This document shows, piece by piece, positions 12,069 through 24,200 of a DNA stretch of 62,179 bases. The DNA lies in contig FLMG01003436.1 of NCBI GenBank assembly GCA_900088475.1, forward strand, positions 1 through 62,179. The letters run 5' to 3'. Position numbers and translations under genes: made by a program. The stretch's first letter is position 1, and every line of letters starts with the position of its first letter. Source of the DNA: Hyphochytrium catenoides. Its lineage: Eukaryota; Sar; Hyphochytriomycetes; Hyphochytriales; Hyphochytriaceae. The notes under the pieces were generated by a model that made no database searches, was not told the DNA's origin, and saw nothing but the letters and a program-made list of their open reading frames with translations.

Positions 12069-13479
12069 CTAGGTCTCTTCCGAAGTTGAACAAGCCAGAA
12101 CACATACTGCTGTCCTATCAGCCTGCACACTAGCGAGGGCCTGTAGATAGTCAAGACCATAAGAGGAGCACACAGCTTGCGCGTTGCCGTCTCCCCCACA
12201 ATAGACCAAGGACAGCACCTGCTCGTAGTTCAAATCCTCATGATTGCTTTCTTGCTGAAGAGACTTCACGGCGCAAAGGACGATGGGCAGCGCCACGAAC
12301 TGGTGCTTCTCAAGTCGCACAGCAGAGTACGGAGGTGAGAAGGTCAAACTCTCGGGCCAGTCCTCCTTCCTAAACCACTGATAGAAGCTTGATTCATCGC
12401 TGAGGTCGTATTCAACACTCTGATGCATGGAATGCTCGTCTTGACCCCCCATAACTTCGAAGTTGTCGTTGAGGACCTGCGCTGCTTGATGAGAGCACAC
12501 ATGAGCAAGAGCCTTCATTAAGCTTTCCCGGAAGTATTTTCGGTATCGAGGGTCCAGTTGTGGAGCTTCGTTGTCTCTCAGGGCCACAAAAAGAGAACGT
12601 GCAACGGCGAGCGCGCACCTGCCCATTGCCCAAATATAGCTCTTCAGATCTCGCTTAGTCGTTGATACCAGACGAATCAGAGCTTTAACCATTAGTGGCT
12701 GGGGATCAAGGCTGTCCGCTTCCTCCTCACACAAGCCGACAGCCATGGCGACAAGATACTTAAGGACCCGAAACTCTACGTCCTTAAGGTAGTCATTCAA
12801 GTGGGCCGTGAACTGGCTTATGACCGTGTCCACATCGTCGTTTTGCGATGACGCAGCCCCATGACTAACCCACAGATCAAGCAGCGACTGCCGCAAGGAA
12901 AGCTCTTCCTCTCTTAGTCTTTCCTCCTCTTCTTGCTGCTTAGCGGTAAATCCAGGCGTCGATCTTGCACTAGCATCAGCGGACAGTGTGGTTGTGGAGA
13001 TGGCCCCACTAGTAGTGGCTTCAGCATCTTCTCCTCTATGCAATAGCGTCAACCGACGCTCGTGGATCGCTTGAATCTTATCACAAAGCTCAGGCTCTGC
13101 CACAGTGACGAATGCCGCTTTATAATGATAGAGGAGGAAGCCCGCTACCACGTGAGAGACAACGCTCGCATGGGAGCTAAAGTCATAAGTCTCTTGCTCC
13201 TGTGGGACTGTAAGAGTGTCCTCGTCCACGTACTCTGGCTGAATGTGAGGAACTATCTCTTCCTCGCCTGCATCTGCTGGTACTCCACCTGCCATCCTAT
13301 TGGATCCGTCAACTAGTTCTCGTCGTTTGCTTCTCTCAACAAGCACCTGAGCGCAGTAGCGCGAATTCTAGTTTCTTCGCTTCTTCTGCTTGTTTGGAAA
13401 GAGGTACAATGTTGAAGAGAGTCCCCTTGTTCCTAACCCCTGCTAAAAAGGCTATGTCGAAACCACCTATTCTCATCAT
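12069..13479 (-). CDS. Protein of unknown function, 450 residues
   Basis: Not recognised. I propose two exons, 13479-13347 and 13288-12069, joined across a 58-nt GT-AG intron; frame is kept. The long second frame alone opens with GTG. An ATG exists at 13295, but the upstream exon (MMRIGGFDIAFLAGVRNKG...) reads smoothly into it and looks like a real N-terminus. The protein is soluble, with no signal peptide or membrane segment. It has a variable acidic/Ser linker with a Gln/Glu-rich helix (roughly 120-180) and then a largely alpha-helical C-terminal half containing regularly spaced Leu and Arg. A CT-rich tract lies just upstream of the start on the coding strand, probably in the leader. The alternative is a single-exon gene starting at 13295. 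Function not inferred. Confidence 0.75.
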
Positions 13480-14357
13480 GGCTAGCAGTATGATGAGAGA
13501 GAGAGAAAGAGAGAGACAGAGGAGATGAGATGAGAGGGAAGAGAATGTGGACAAGTGATCTGATGTGGGCAACAGAAAATTATAACGGCTGAGACGCTTT
13601 GTAGGTGATCGACTTGTCCACAATAACTAGGGAGGAAGCAGCAATAGGTTCCGTTGTCCATCCACAACGCCACAGAAGAGTCGAAACGCAATCAAGCCTC
13701 TTGATGGGTTAACGTATGGACAACAGTCATGTCTCATCCCCCTTGTTCACCTTGACAAGATGAGGACGCCTGTTACCAGACTTGGTGCTTTGTGGCGACA
13801 ATAGCTGCGACAATTCTGGACATCCTCACTGATAATAAGTGACAGCCAGCTGCCGGCCGCGCCGGGCTCGCCACACCGACAACCACAATGATGACCATCA
13901 TCACGAGTAGTGGGAAGGACGAAGAGAGGCAGAGGAGATGGGAGAAGAAAAGGACGTTGCTTGTTGTTGTCTGCCATCATCAGCGTCTGCCAGGCCTACA
14001 AGTACCTAGCAGTCAGCCACCTTCCCACGGGAGTCCCCGGACTCACTCACTGCTTGCTTGTGGGCTGGCTGCTTGGTGGATGGATGGCTTGCCTGATGAC
14101 AGACAGCGGTGAGGATGACGGGAGGAGGAGGAGGAGGAGGGGACGACGACCTGACCAAAAACGGACCGGCTTCTGACGGTGACCACACCTTGTGCGGGTG
14201 AGAGCTCTTGACACAGCCTGATTCTAAATAGAGCGACGCTCTTGTGTAATATACATAACAAGTAGTATACTAATTCAGAAGCCTAAGGCCCACCGCGCGC
14301 GGAGAGGTCTGTCCAGCGTCTGATTCCATCTTCTTTCCGCCAACCTCAAATAGAGAG

Positions 14358-14395
<38 letters not shown>

Positions 14396-14399
14396 CAAT

Positions 14400-14435
<36 letters not shown>

Positions 14436-15281
14436 GGACACAGAGAGAGAGAGAGGATGGCAGATTCGTTCTTTTCCCCCCCTTCCTTCCCATCATCATC
14501 GCCTTCCTCCCTCTCTGGATGAGTGAATATCTACCCACCTGTACCTGTCTGTACGAAGTACAATGGCGGGTTGTTGATGGTCGGTTCCTTCGGCCGTCGA
14601 TCAGTCTCCCTCATCAGTCGGTTCAGGTGTGGGTCACATAGAAAGAAGGAAGGCACCTGACCAGCTGACCTCGGTCGTGTCGTCTAGTGGTTTCAGGTCT
14701 GTCTGCGCTGCAGCTCTGCAGAGAAGACACAGCTCCGCAATCTTCTCTATGAGCTTGACACGGGCTTTTTGAAGAGACTGGGAACAAACCAGGACAATGC
14801 GCGGGTGAGTGTGTCCCTTGTTAAGCAGAGAAGCGTACATAGCCTTTCCGAATAGTAAATAACAAAGGCGATAGATGATCCGTAGAGTTGTTCATGATAT
14901 CACTATTATTAACAGCTCAAGATCAACGGGATGTCATGGTAACATCAATAGAAGAGTGGTTGAGCTTCCTAGACGAGTTGCTAGATGACGAGTCCGGTCG
15001 CCAATCCGAGTCGCCTTCTAACTCCTGCCAACCTTGGGCTAACAAAACTGAGACAGTGGATTGTAAGGTGGAACTTTGATGATCTGAGGCGTCGTTATTA
15101 GACAAACAAGCACCCTCATTTGCCAGCGCGCCAGCGCTACAAAGCTGACATCGTATAGCTTTCCATTTGCCGCAGATGTCTAATAATACTAACTAGCACT
15201 AGTCCCAACTCTCGCTCTGCGTGATGAAGCTTTTAAGGAAACGAGATAACGGAAATGACATCGTTGTGCCTCATGCTCTAT
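13480..15281. other. Spacer with GA/CT repeats upstream of the 450-residue protein gene
   Basis: 1.8 kb between two minus-strand genes; it holds the promoter of the gene starting at 13479 and the 3' flank of the ARM-repeat gene. It includes short GA tracts at 13494-13522 and the long one at 14351-14456. The remaining open frames are short and compositionally biased, and I see no exon in them. Confidence 0.5.
14351..14456. repeat. (GA)n microsatellite, interrupted
   Basis: About 106 nt of almost pure GA dinucleotides on the plus strand, broken by AAG, ACAAT and GGGACACA. It lies in the spacer between two minus-strand genes. Apparent leucine/serine-rich frames across it are artefacts of the repeat. 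Confidence 0.97.
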
Positions 15282-18200
15282 CTATGCGCCTTCCTCTGAA
15301 AGCTGTGACAGCGAGTTGAGGGGACTTGCCATGGAAGACTTCTTCCTCAACCCCGAGCTTAGATCGGTGACCGCCAAGCCACGGGTCGGCTGCCGTTGAA
15401 GTTTTCCGGTAGGCCTTCGGCCGCTTTCACCTCCTCCGCCCACTGATCCTCCTTGCTCGGGCAATCCTCCTAAGGCTGATGCAGCCCCACGGACTGGAGC
15501 TATAGGGCTGAGCTGTGCTTTCATTGACGGGGAAGAAGCAGGAGAAGAAACAGAGGAAGAGGCGCTTCTGAGGTAGAGAATAGGCCTGAGAATGGCGTGA
15601 CTTTGCTGCCTCATTTTAGCAAGGAGAACCTTGCCTTTTCCGATAACATGTTCTGAGGAGTCGGATTGCATTATCTCCTCTGTCTTGAGTATAAGAGAAG
15701 AGAGTCTCCTGTCCAGCACCGCACTCTCTCCCTTCCTCTTTCCTCCGTTCATGGGAGAAAGAGAGGAGGGCCGCTGAAGCGTAGGCCTGCGAGTAAGTGT
15801 ACTCGATCTTTTACCCTCTCCTGGGTTTCCGCCTCCATGCAAGGGAGAATGTTGAGAACCCTCAATCAGCTGACTTTCCCTTCCTGCTCCGTCTGTCTGC
15901 GCCAGATCGAGCTTGTGAAGAGAGGATAATTCCAGTCCTAAGGAGGGACGAACTGAGCCCTCTGGAACCTTCGACTCCAACTCCCCGCCAGTAGAGACAG
16001 TCGAAGTAGCAAAAGGGCTAGCAGAGGGAACAGGCTGAAGAAGGTTGCTGTTGCTGGCTTCTGCAGCTTTTTGGACGCTGACAGCCGTGGTCAACAGCTG
16101 GGCAATCCGCCCACCTGCGCTCCAGCCATTTGGGATGGGAGGGGAGGGAGGAGTTTGTGGCTTGGTGAGGGAAGATACCTCCTCTCCGTCCTCTGTTGAG
16201 GAACTCCGACCAGTGAGACCATCCTCTTCCTTGCTCCGTTTGACATCACTTCCTCCCTTACTCGTGGGAGAGGCGCCGGACAACTCTTTCTTGATAGCCT
16301 GATTCGTGAGACCGGTTGCTGGAACGGAAGGAGGCGTTGAGATAGAAGACTTGAGGCCATTCTGCTCGTCTTTCCTTGCTGTTCTATCCTCTTCATCATT
16401 CTCGCTCTCTGGCCCTGCGCCCGGAACTCTAAAGGTTATAGGGATCCCGACTCCCTCCTCCTCGTCCTCTCCTTGGCCAGGCTCCTCTCTGTCTCTAACG
16501 ACCTCGCCATTGATCGTCTCTGGAGGAGCTAGCTTGCCATACCGAGCAACATTCTCCAAGAGAGCGCTATCATCTCTATCGCCCAACTCTGTCCGATAGA
16601 ACGAGGTCGACAAGGGTAGGTCAGAAATAAGGTAAGTGGATGACCTCAAGGTGGACCACTGCACTATATGAGGGACTTACTGTTAAGGGCAGACGACGGA
16701 GAGGGTGCAGAAGAACCATTTGCCGACTCCACAGTCCTTTGCTGCTTCTTATTATTTGCTGGGCTAGAGCTGCTGTGTTGATCCTATCAAGCAATGGGCA
16801 ATGGAAACACGAAAATTTTACATTTGAAGAGGAAAGATGCAGTGCAGAAGTTCCCGATTCATGGAGCAAGGTAAGAAAAAGAGAAGCCACAGCCCACAGT
16901 CCGTTAGAAGAGTGATGCGGTGTCTCCAGCATTAAGAGAAAGATACACATGTATAACGGAAGGTAGTACCTCGCTGTCCTCTGCGGCGACAGTCCAGTGA
17001 GAAGACTCCTCGATCGCCAGAGCCTCTGGAGGAAGGCGAGAGATAAGAATACCCGCGCCGCTTTTCTCTGTCACTTCCTCAGTGTTCACCTACACAATGT
17101 GCACATTTGTTTAGAGGAAGAGCAGAAGAAGACAGGTTGATGGTTCTTTTCTAGGAAGCCCGCTGTTTACCTTCCACCACGGCACTAACGCAGGGACAGT
17201 AGAGGAGAGCTCCAAATGTCTTGGATGTCTCTCTTCTGCAGCTGCTTTAGGAAGGAAGCTGAGGTTCAGTTTTGGGCGGTAGCACCGAGGAAAGGAGTTT
17301 GTTGGGGAGGTTGAGGAAGCAGTAGATGATGTCGAAGGGCCGTTCGAAGATGCAGGAAAGAGGGCTCCTTCTAGACTTTGTTGCAGGTAAGCAAACGGCC
17401 CGCCATCGTCTGGATTGCCTCCCTTTCCCTCAACCGTGGAGGACTTGGAGAGGAGAGAGCCCCATCGTCCGCTCTATAAAGAGGAGAGACAAGAAGAAAG
17501 GGGCCCAATGCCAGCGATGTAGGCAATATGTAAAGTCCGGGTGAGTCAACATAACAGACACAAGTGGAGGATCTACAACTTCCTTCAGTCCTACCTCAAG
17601 CACAGCTGGACTGCCAGCCTTCGCCGCTTGGCTAGCTTCCAACAGAGCTGCCGTAGAGTCCAACGGCCACTCCGTATTCGGCTTCTCGTCTTCTTCTTCT
17701 CCCTCACCACAAGCCATTATCGCGTTCACTAACGATTGGTTGATGGCTTCCATATGAATCAGCTGATTCTTAGAAAGATTGGCGAGGATACCTAGGCAGC
17801 ACGTCCTTGAAGGTCGACAAGAGAGGGTTGAAAAGAAAGAGAGTGAGAGAAAGCAAAGAGCAAGAAGTGAGCTCAGATGGAACGGGACCGACGTTCAAAG
17901 GAACCCTGAAGAAAGGAAGCTAAAGAAGGTCACCGCAGACAGCTAGAATGGAAAGGAAGAGCCATCGAGGAAGAAGTGAGATGACAGGCATGAGAGACCC
18001 TACCGTGTGACTTTATCCTCAGCCTCCGCCAAGTTGATGATTGCATTCAAAGAGCTTTCTAGACCCAACCTTAGCCTGTAATGAGAGGAAATGTATCCAT
18101 ACATAGATGAAAAGAGAGATAGGGAAGAAGAAGAGAAGCGGTCAGAAGGTGAGGAGCAAACACGTCAGGACTGGAGTTGCAGTTGTCTCTTAGGGAGAGA

Positions 18201-21200
18201 ACTTTAGCGAGAAAAACCGATGAAGAAGTCCTGAGCTCAGACCTTGCTCTAGGATTGCAGGAAAGCTTTTGAAGGGACTCTGCACAGTTTCTGATCGCTT
18301 CTTCCTCTTCTTCTCTCCTAACGGAAGAGGAGGAGATGGCGCAGGACTGAAGCGTCGCGAGAACAGAGAGGATGGTCTCGACGATTTTGTCATCTACCAG
18401 CTGCTCATGATTTCCTGGTGGCGTCACCAGCTTCTTGATCGAAGCTGTTAAGTAAACGAAGAGTGAGAGAGAGATGCGAGCGCGATGCGAAGCGAGAGAG
18501 AGTAAAAACCAAGAAGAACTAAGTATCGCTTCTACTTATCGACAGCTAGACAGAAGTAGAGGATGAAGAGCACTCGTGCCTAACAATTGAGTGCTTCCAA
18601 TACAGGTGCCTGATAAGCAAGAAAACAGAGGGAGGATCCGTGGGATTGGGAGGATATCAACGCCGACAGAGGAGAGGCTGAAAAATACCTGTCAGCAGAA
18701 CCATTCCACCTGGCACTGCCAGTCGCCTTCCGCTCGCTTTATGCAGGATTTGGCCTCCCCCATCTCTGACAATTCTATGAGTATTTACACGGCCCAGTGC
18801 TGCTCGACAGACCGCCACCGCACACTCCTGCACTAGCTCTGAAAGAGAGGAGTGCGACCTTTCCTTGTCGTTGTAGGTTCCTACCCTTCTCTCTTTTTCC
18901 TCCAGCAGGACGAGAAGAGATGATACCAGTCTTTGGTCCACCAGTAGAGGAAGGCAAGTAGCATGGCAAGAGAGATTACTGAGAGTAGCAGAGAGGAGAA
19001 GGAGGGTGCCGTTGGATGCAGGACGAGAAGAACATCCCGCCGATGACGAAGAGACAAAGGAGATTATAAGGTCCAATGCTTCCATTACTGGAGAGCTATG
19101 GAGATCATTAGACAGGTGGAGAGGATTGAGGGTTGAGGCGCGGGAGGAGGAATATGCGCAAGATGGAGGGAAGGGCAAGAACGACAATCGATGGTTAGAA
19201 ACAATGCCTTCCATACGCATCAGGACTATAATCTTCTGTCTCACCTCTGCAGAATAGGCAACAGGTCCTGGGTAAAGCAAGAGAGATGGTAGAAAATCCG
19301 AGTTGCAGCGTATAAAACCAGCTCATCCTCTTCCTTCTTAGCCTCATGGCTGTTATCCTCTCTCTCCTGGTCACTATCTCTCTCTTCATATTCATTTTCG
19401 CTCTCTGTGTCCTCCTGCTCATCCACTCTCTCAAATTTTTGTACCCCGGGGGCTTTGACGCGCCTCTCATCTCCTATCTTCTTCTTTTCCTCTTCTTGTC
19501 TCCTCTTCAGAACCCGTAGGACCCCGTCCACTATTCCGCAGCGGAGTAGACGCTGAAGAAACTTCGGCTCATTGGAGACCTTCAGCAGAGCATATAAGCA
19601 CCGGTCTCGGACGGACTCTGGTCCTTTAACAGCTAGGGAGCAGAGGAGAGGGAGAATGTCCTCCCGCTGTACAAGGATGTCTCTCAGCTGTGGAGTGCCA
19701 AGAAGCACGAGAGAAGAAAGGATCTGAGAGCATAAGTTGGGTATGTCGCTGGAAATGAGGCTTGGGAGAGAGCGGAGAGGAGATGCCTCTGCAGCGGCAG
19801 AGAGGCTGCATGAGATCTTGATAGCAGGGATGAAGCCTTCCCGGACAATAAGCTCTCCTGTTGAACCAGAAGTGAGAAACATAACTATCAAACCAGACGC
19901 AGGATTGGAACTGAGTAGTCATTATCTCACACTCACTAGTAGCAGACGGCAGCAGTAACAAGAGAGAAGTAGCTAAGCGTTGCTTAAGAAGAAAAGGCAG
20001 GTTGAATGTAAAAGTGGAAACCAGAGGTGAGAAAGAGGTGGTAAGAGATGATTCTCACCGTGCTCGGGATTCGCCAAAAGGTTGCACACTGTTTGAAGAC
20101 AGATCTTCTCTGTCTCCCTCTCGCTTGTCTCTTTGTCTTTCACCACCTCTTTCATTAGCAAGAGACCTCTGAGAGCAGCTAGGACGCTAATGGTCGTAAC
20201 TTCTCCTCTAGTGCGCGGATTAAGGGCAAGGTTGCAGAAGGAGACAGCACAGATTTTGCGCAGCTCCTCGTCTTCCGCTTTAGCGTACTTTGACAACGCC
20301 CAAAGAACTCCATCCTTCACCTGAGATACGATACAGAGAGAGAGAGGAGAGATCAGTAAGAGACCCGCAGACTTGACCAAAGGCCACCGTAAGAAACCCT
20401 ACAGAGGAGGAGAAAGCTCGTAGGAGCAGTAGCACTATAACCAAACTATAGATAGCATGCCTTGGCGTTGGATGATGATAGAATAAGGACAATATTATCT
20501 CCCCAGAAAGGAAACAAGAAGAAGCTGAAGGGTTGAAGGTCGGAAGTCGACTCTTCAGCAGCCTCTATGCGCTCAGTAAATTCACTTGCTAATTTGGTTT
20601 GTACGGCCACGTTACCAGCTTGAGCTGCAAGCTCTCAGTACCCAGGAGGTTGAAGAGCGAGAGAACACATAGCTTCTGGGTGTACTCAGACGTGGAGCCA
20701 ATAAGCGCCATCATTAGCAGAGCGGCGCCTGCTCCCATTGCCAGGATTTTCTCCTCGTTCCCAGGTATCTCGGCCAGCCTAATAAGCAGAACAAGAAGAG
20801 ATCGAAGATCATTAGATATTTGCCGTCCCAACACCAGCCACCGGAGGACGGCGTGGGTAGTCACAATAGAGATCTGTTACCTGCAGAGCGCGATGGCACA
20901 GCTCCTCCTTAAAGATTCGTCATTGGAACTAGCTGCTTTGACAACGGCTGGCAACAGCTGTTCGTGGAAATAGTAGAAAGATTAGTTCAGTCAGTTGAAA
21001 ACATCTCGAAGCCATGAGACGGCCTTCTTGTCCGGCCTCCACATTGTTCCTATCTTTGGTTTCTGTCTGGTACATCTACCCCTTACCTCATGAGTAATGG
21101 GCTTTCCTTTGTTTCCTTGCTCATGGCAGCAGCGAGCTGCCAAGAAGGAGAGTCCAATGGCGGTAAACTGCAAGAGCGCACTGGCAATGTCATCGGAGGC

Positions 21201-24200
21201 GGCAGAGGAGAGAAAGACGAGAGTCTGGTCCACGCCCTCCTCGAGGAGAGCAGCAGGTGATGCCGTTCGGCACAAGCGGCAAAGAATGCCTGCGGGGCGC
21301 GGGACGGGCAAGGGATTCACGGCAAGCGTGAGAGGGAGACGATTCAGGGTAGAGTCAGTTACCTCTGGTATCCCTCATTCCTGTCACTCTAATTTAATGT
21401 TGCCCTTACCGGCGATGAAGATCTTCCTACTCGCTGTTTGCTTAGGTTGCTCCTTTGCCAACCTCACAAGAGCCTGCAAAAGTGCCCTTCTTTCTTCTTC
21501 CTTACTGATTCTGCTTTCGTCCTCTTGAAACAGATAGAGAAGAGACGAGAGGGAGTGCAACTGAATCCATTCAAATCGCAGCTGAGAGACAGGATCGTCA
21601 ATCTTCCTGGTCATGGCTTCTACCTCTGCATTCCGTCTTCCTCTTCCTTGGGAAGACGAGGAAGAGGGCGTAGAACCAGAGGTAGAGGGACTTGAGGAAG
21701 GACGTGAAGGCTCGCCCTCCACAGCCTCTCCCTCTCCAGCTCCAATCAAGCGGAAGAGGAGCGGAAGCGTCTTCTTCTCTAAGATAGCATCGTGGAGCTC
21801 AGGGAAATAGCAGCATTGCCGCAGGATCTTTGACAGCCTCAATAGGAGGAGGAATGAAGGGGGAACGAGGAAGCCAGACGGACTTTTAAGAGATGACGAT
21901 GTCTCCTGCAAGTTAGAAGACGAAGTGGAGGAGGTGAAGGAAAAGCAAGGGAGGATTTGTCCCCTGATAAGGTGGATGACGGGAGAGAGAAGGTCTAGCT
22001 CAAGGAGCTGACGGGTGGAGAAGCGGGAGAGGGAGAGAGCATTGCACAGCCCCGCAGCACAGAGCTCCAGAGTTTCCTGCACGAACACAAAGACTGATTA
22101 GAGCGCATCGAGGAAGTCACACAAGCTGTTGGGAGGGAGAGCAATCAGACGAAACGGACAACTAAGGCGGCAAATTAGGCTTTGCTATCAAGGAGTGTCC
22201 TCCTTCAAGGTTCGTTCTCTGTGGGTAAGCTCTCCCTTTCACGAAGGAAGGGAAAGACGCCCACATGAATTGGCAGGTAAGGGCACAACCAAGTCATAGG
22301 CGGCAGTTCAGGCCACATAGGCAGTTCAGGCCACAGGGTAAGACAATCAAGCTCTAAGAGTGCCGTACCGCAGTCTGCCAGTCAGAGGACATGGTCTGGA
22401 CCAGCAGCCGCGCAGCATCAAACTCCAAGTCGGGCAGAACGCCGACCTTCAGTTTGCTACAACGATGAAGAGAAAGGATAGCGGTAAGGTAGGTCTATCA
22501 ATGAGTAAGGAGGGGAGTAACAGCAAGAGAGAGTAGTGCCTGCAGCGCCGTAACATATCGAGAAGAGAGAGCTCTGGAGGACACAGGGGACAGGAGAACA
22601 GAAACTAGTAGCAATGCGTCAAGGAAGCTAATAGCTGATTAACGAAGGGGAGAGGGAGTCATAAAGATGGGTTCGCTCTTTACGTTAGTACGGCGCAAAG
22701 AGCGCTGATGCAGCCAATAAACGTCTGAAGGTCTTTTTCCCCTTCCTCGCGCAGAACTCTGCTGATGTAAGAGGAGAGAAGCGGGATAACCGTCTCGCCT
22801 GCACATGGTTAAGAAAAGATGTTCAATTGAAGCTAAGACAAAGAGGTGCGCCTTTCTTGTTAACACTCTTTTTGTGAAGCAGCGAGCATCACGGGCTAGA
22901 TCGGTAACGCTGGAAAATCTACCTGTGAGCCTCTGATGCTCTGTGTCTTTGTGGCACTTCGTTGCAAGCCTGAGAGAAGAATACGTTCGGAGAGGTAAGA
23001 GCAACAGATGGGACCAAGGCATACTTTAGAGGAGATTGACGTCGAATAACACGAAGAGACAACACTAGCGGCAAAACCATGTTCGGATTGACCACCCGCG
23101 CATGGACGCGTGCTCTCCGACTAAACTGTCGCCATAGAATGGCAGACTGACAGGGAAGAACTTCACATGGCAAAGTCGATATTTCTCGGTTGTTTCCTGT
23201 CCCTTGTTACCTTTGTAACGCCGTCACAGTAGCTCTGCGAGCCTCTGGGGGCACCACTGGAGACGAGAAGAATACTGAAAGGAGAGGCAGCGCAAATCCT
23301 CCAGCTAGCAGGAGACTGCAGCTTGACGAGTCTTCCGTGAGATTCTGCAAGATTCCTGATGGAGGACGAGAGGGGAGGACAGACATACTTTTATTGACAA
23401 GAGAAAGGAAAAGATGAAGCCTTTGGAGCTCATAGAAACAATCTGGTAGCAGCAGCTGCAGGTAGATGAGAGGAGTGAGCACCCATTTTTAGTCGGCGTC
23501 ACGAAGAAGACGTATTTGCCATGCGTCATTCACTGTACTCTATCTCACCAGCCACAAGCGTTAGTATTCTTGGGTTACTGCTCTTCGCGGCCTCAGCCAT
23601 GAGGCGGTCGATGCGCTGTTCAGCCATTGGACGCTGGCACTGGGGAGACTTTGACAGCACCTGGAAGATCTCTAGGACCACCTGAGGACCACGACCATAC
23701 AAGGATGTAAGTAAAGCGAGGGACGATTAGAAGGATAGAGGAAGAAGGACTTCCAGCGGAGTTGTCTCTAGTCAATAGGATTTTCACTCGCCCGGCAACC
23801 GTTGTCACTTCGCTGTTGTGGCTGTTTCTCCCCTTTCTCAACCTACGACGCTTCCATATTTTCTACTTAGGTCCGCCCATGCTGCGGAGTTTCCTCTTCT
23901 GGCCACTGTTTCTTTTAAAGGGGCAATTGACTAACCTCCCGCGTTTCCTCCAACGTCATCCTCTTCAAGGATGTGCCGCCGCTGCTCATCTGGGCTTGCT
24001 CCGCACTTGCCGCCTCAAAGACCTGCAGGAGGGTAGCAAAGGTTCCGTCCTTCAGGAGACGGTTGGAGAACTGACGGAACCTGAAACAAACAGAGATAGT
24101 CAACGAGCTGCACCAAGAGTAAGGATACAAGCCCCAACAGAATGTCCCCTTTCTTTGAATGGCAGAAGGGGTAGAAAGGAGTGTCTGAGGCAGCTGCCGA

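Noticed and set aside
14275-14538. Leu/Ser-rich minus-strand frame over the GA tract
   Set aside because: Created by the dinucleotide repeat.
16091-16399. Minus-strand frames overlapping the ARM-gene last exon
   Set aside because: They lie in another frame of a long, well-supported coding exon.
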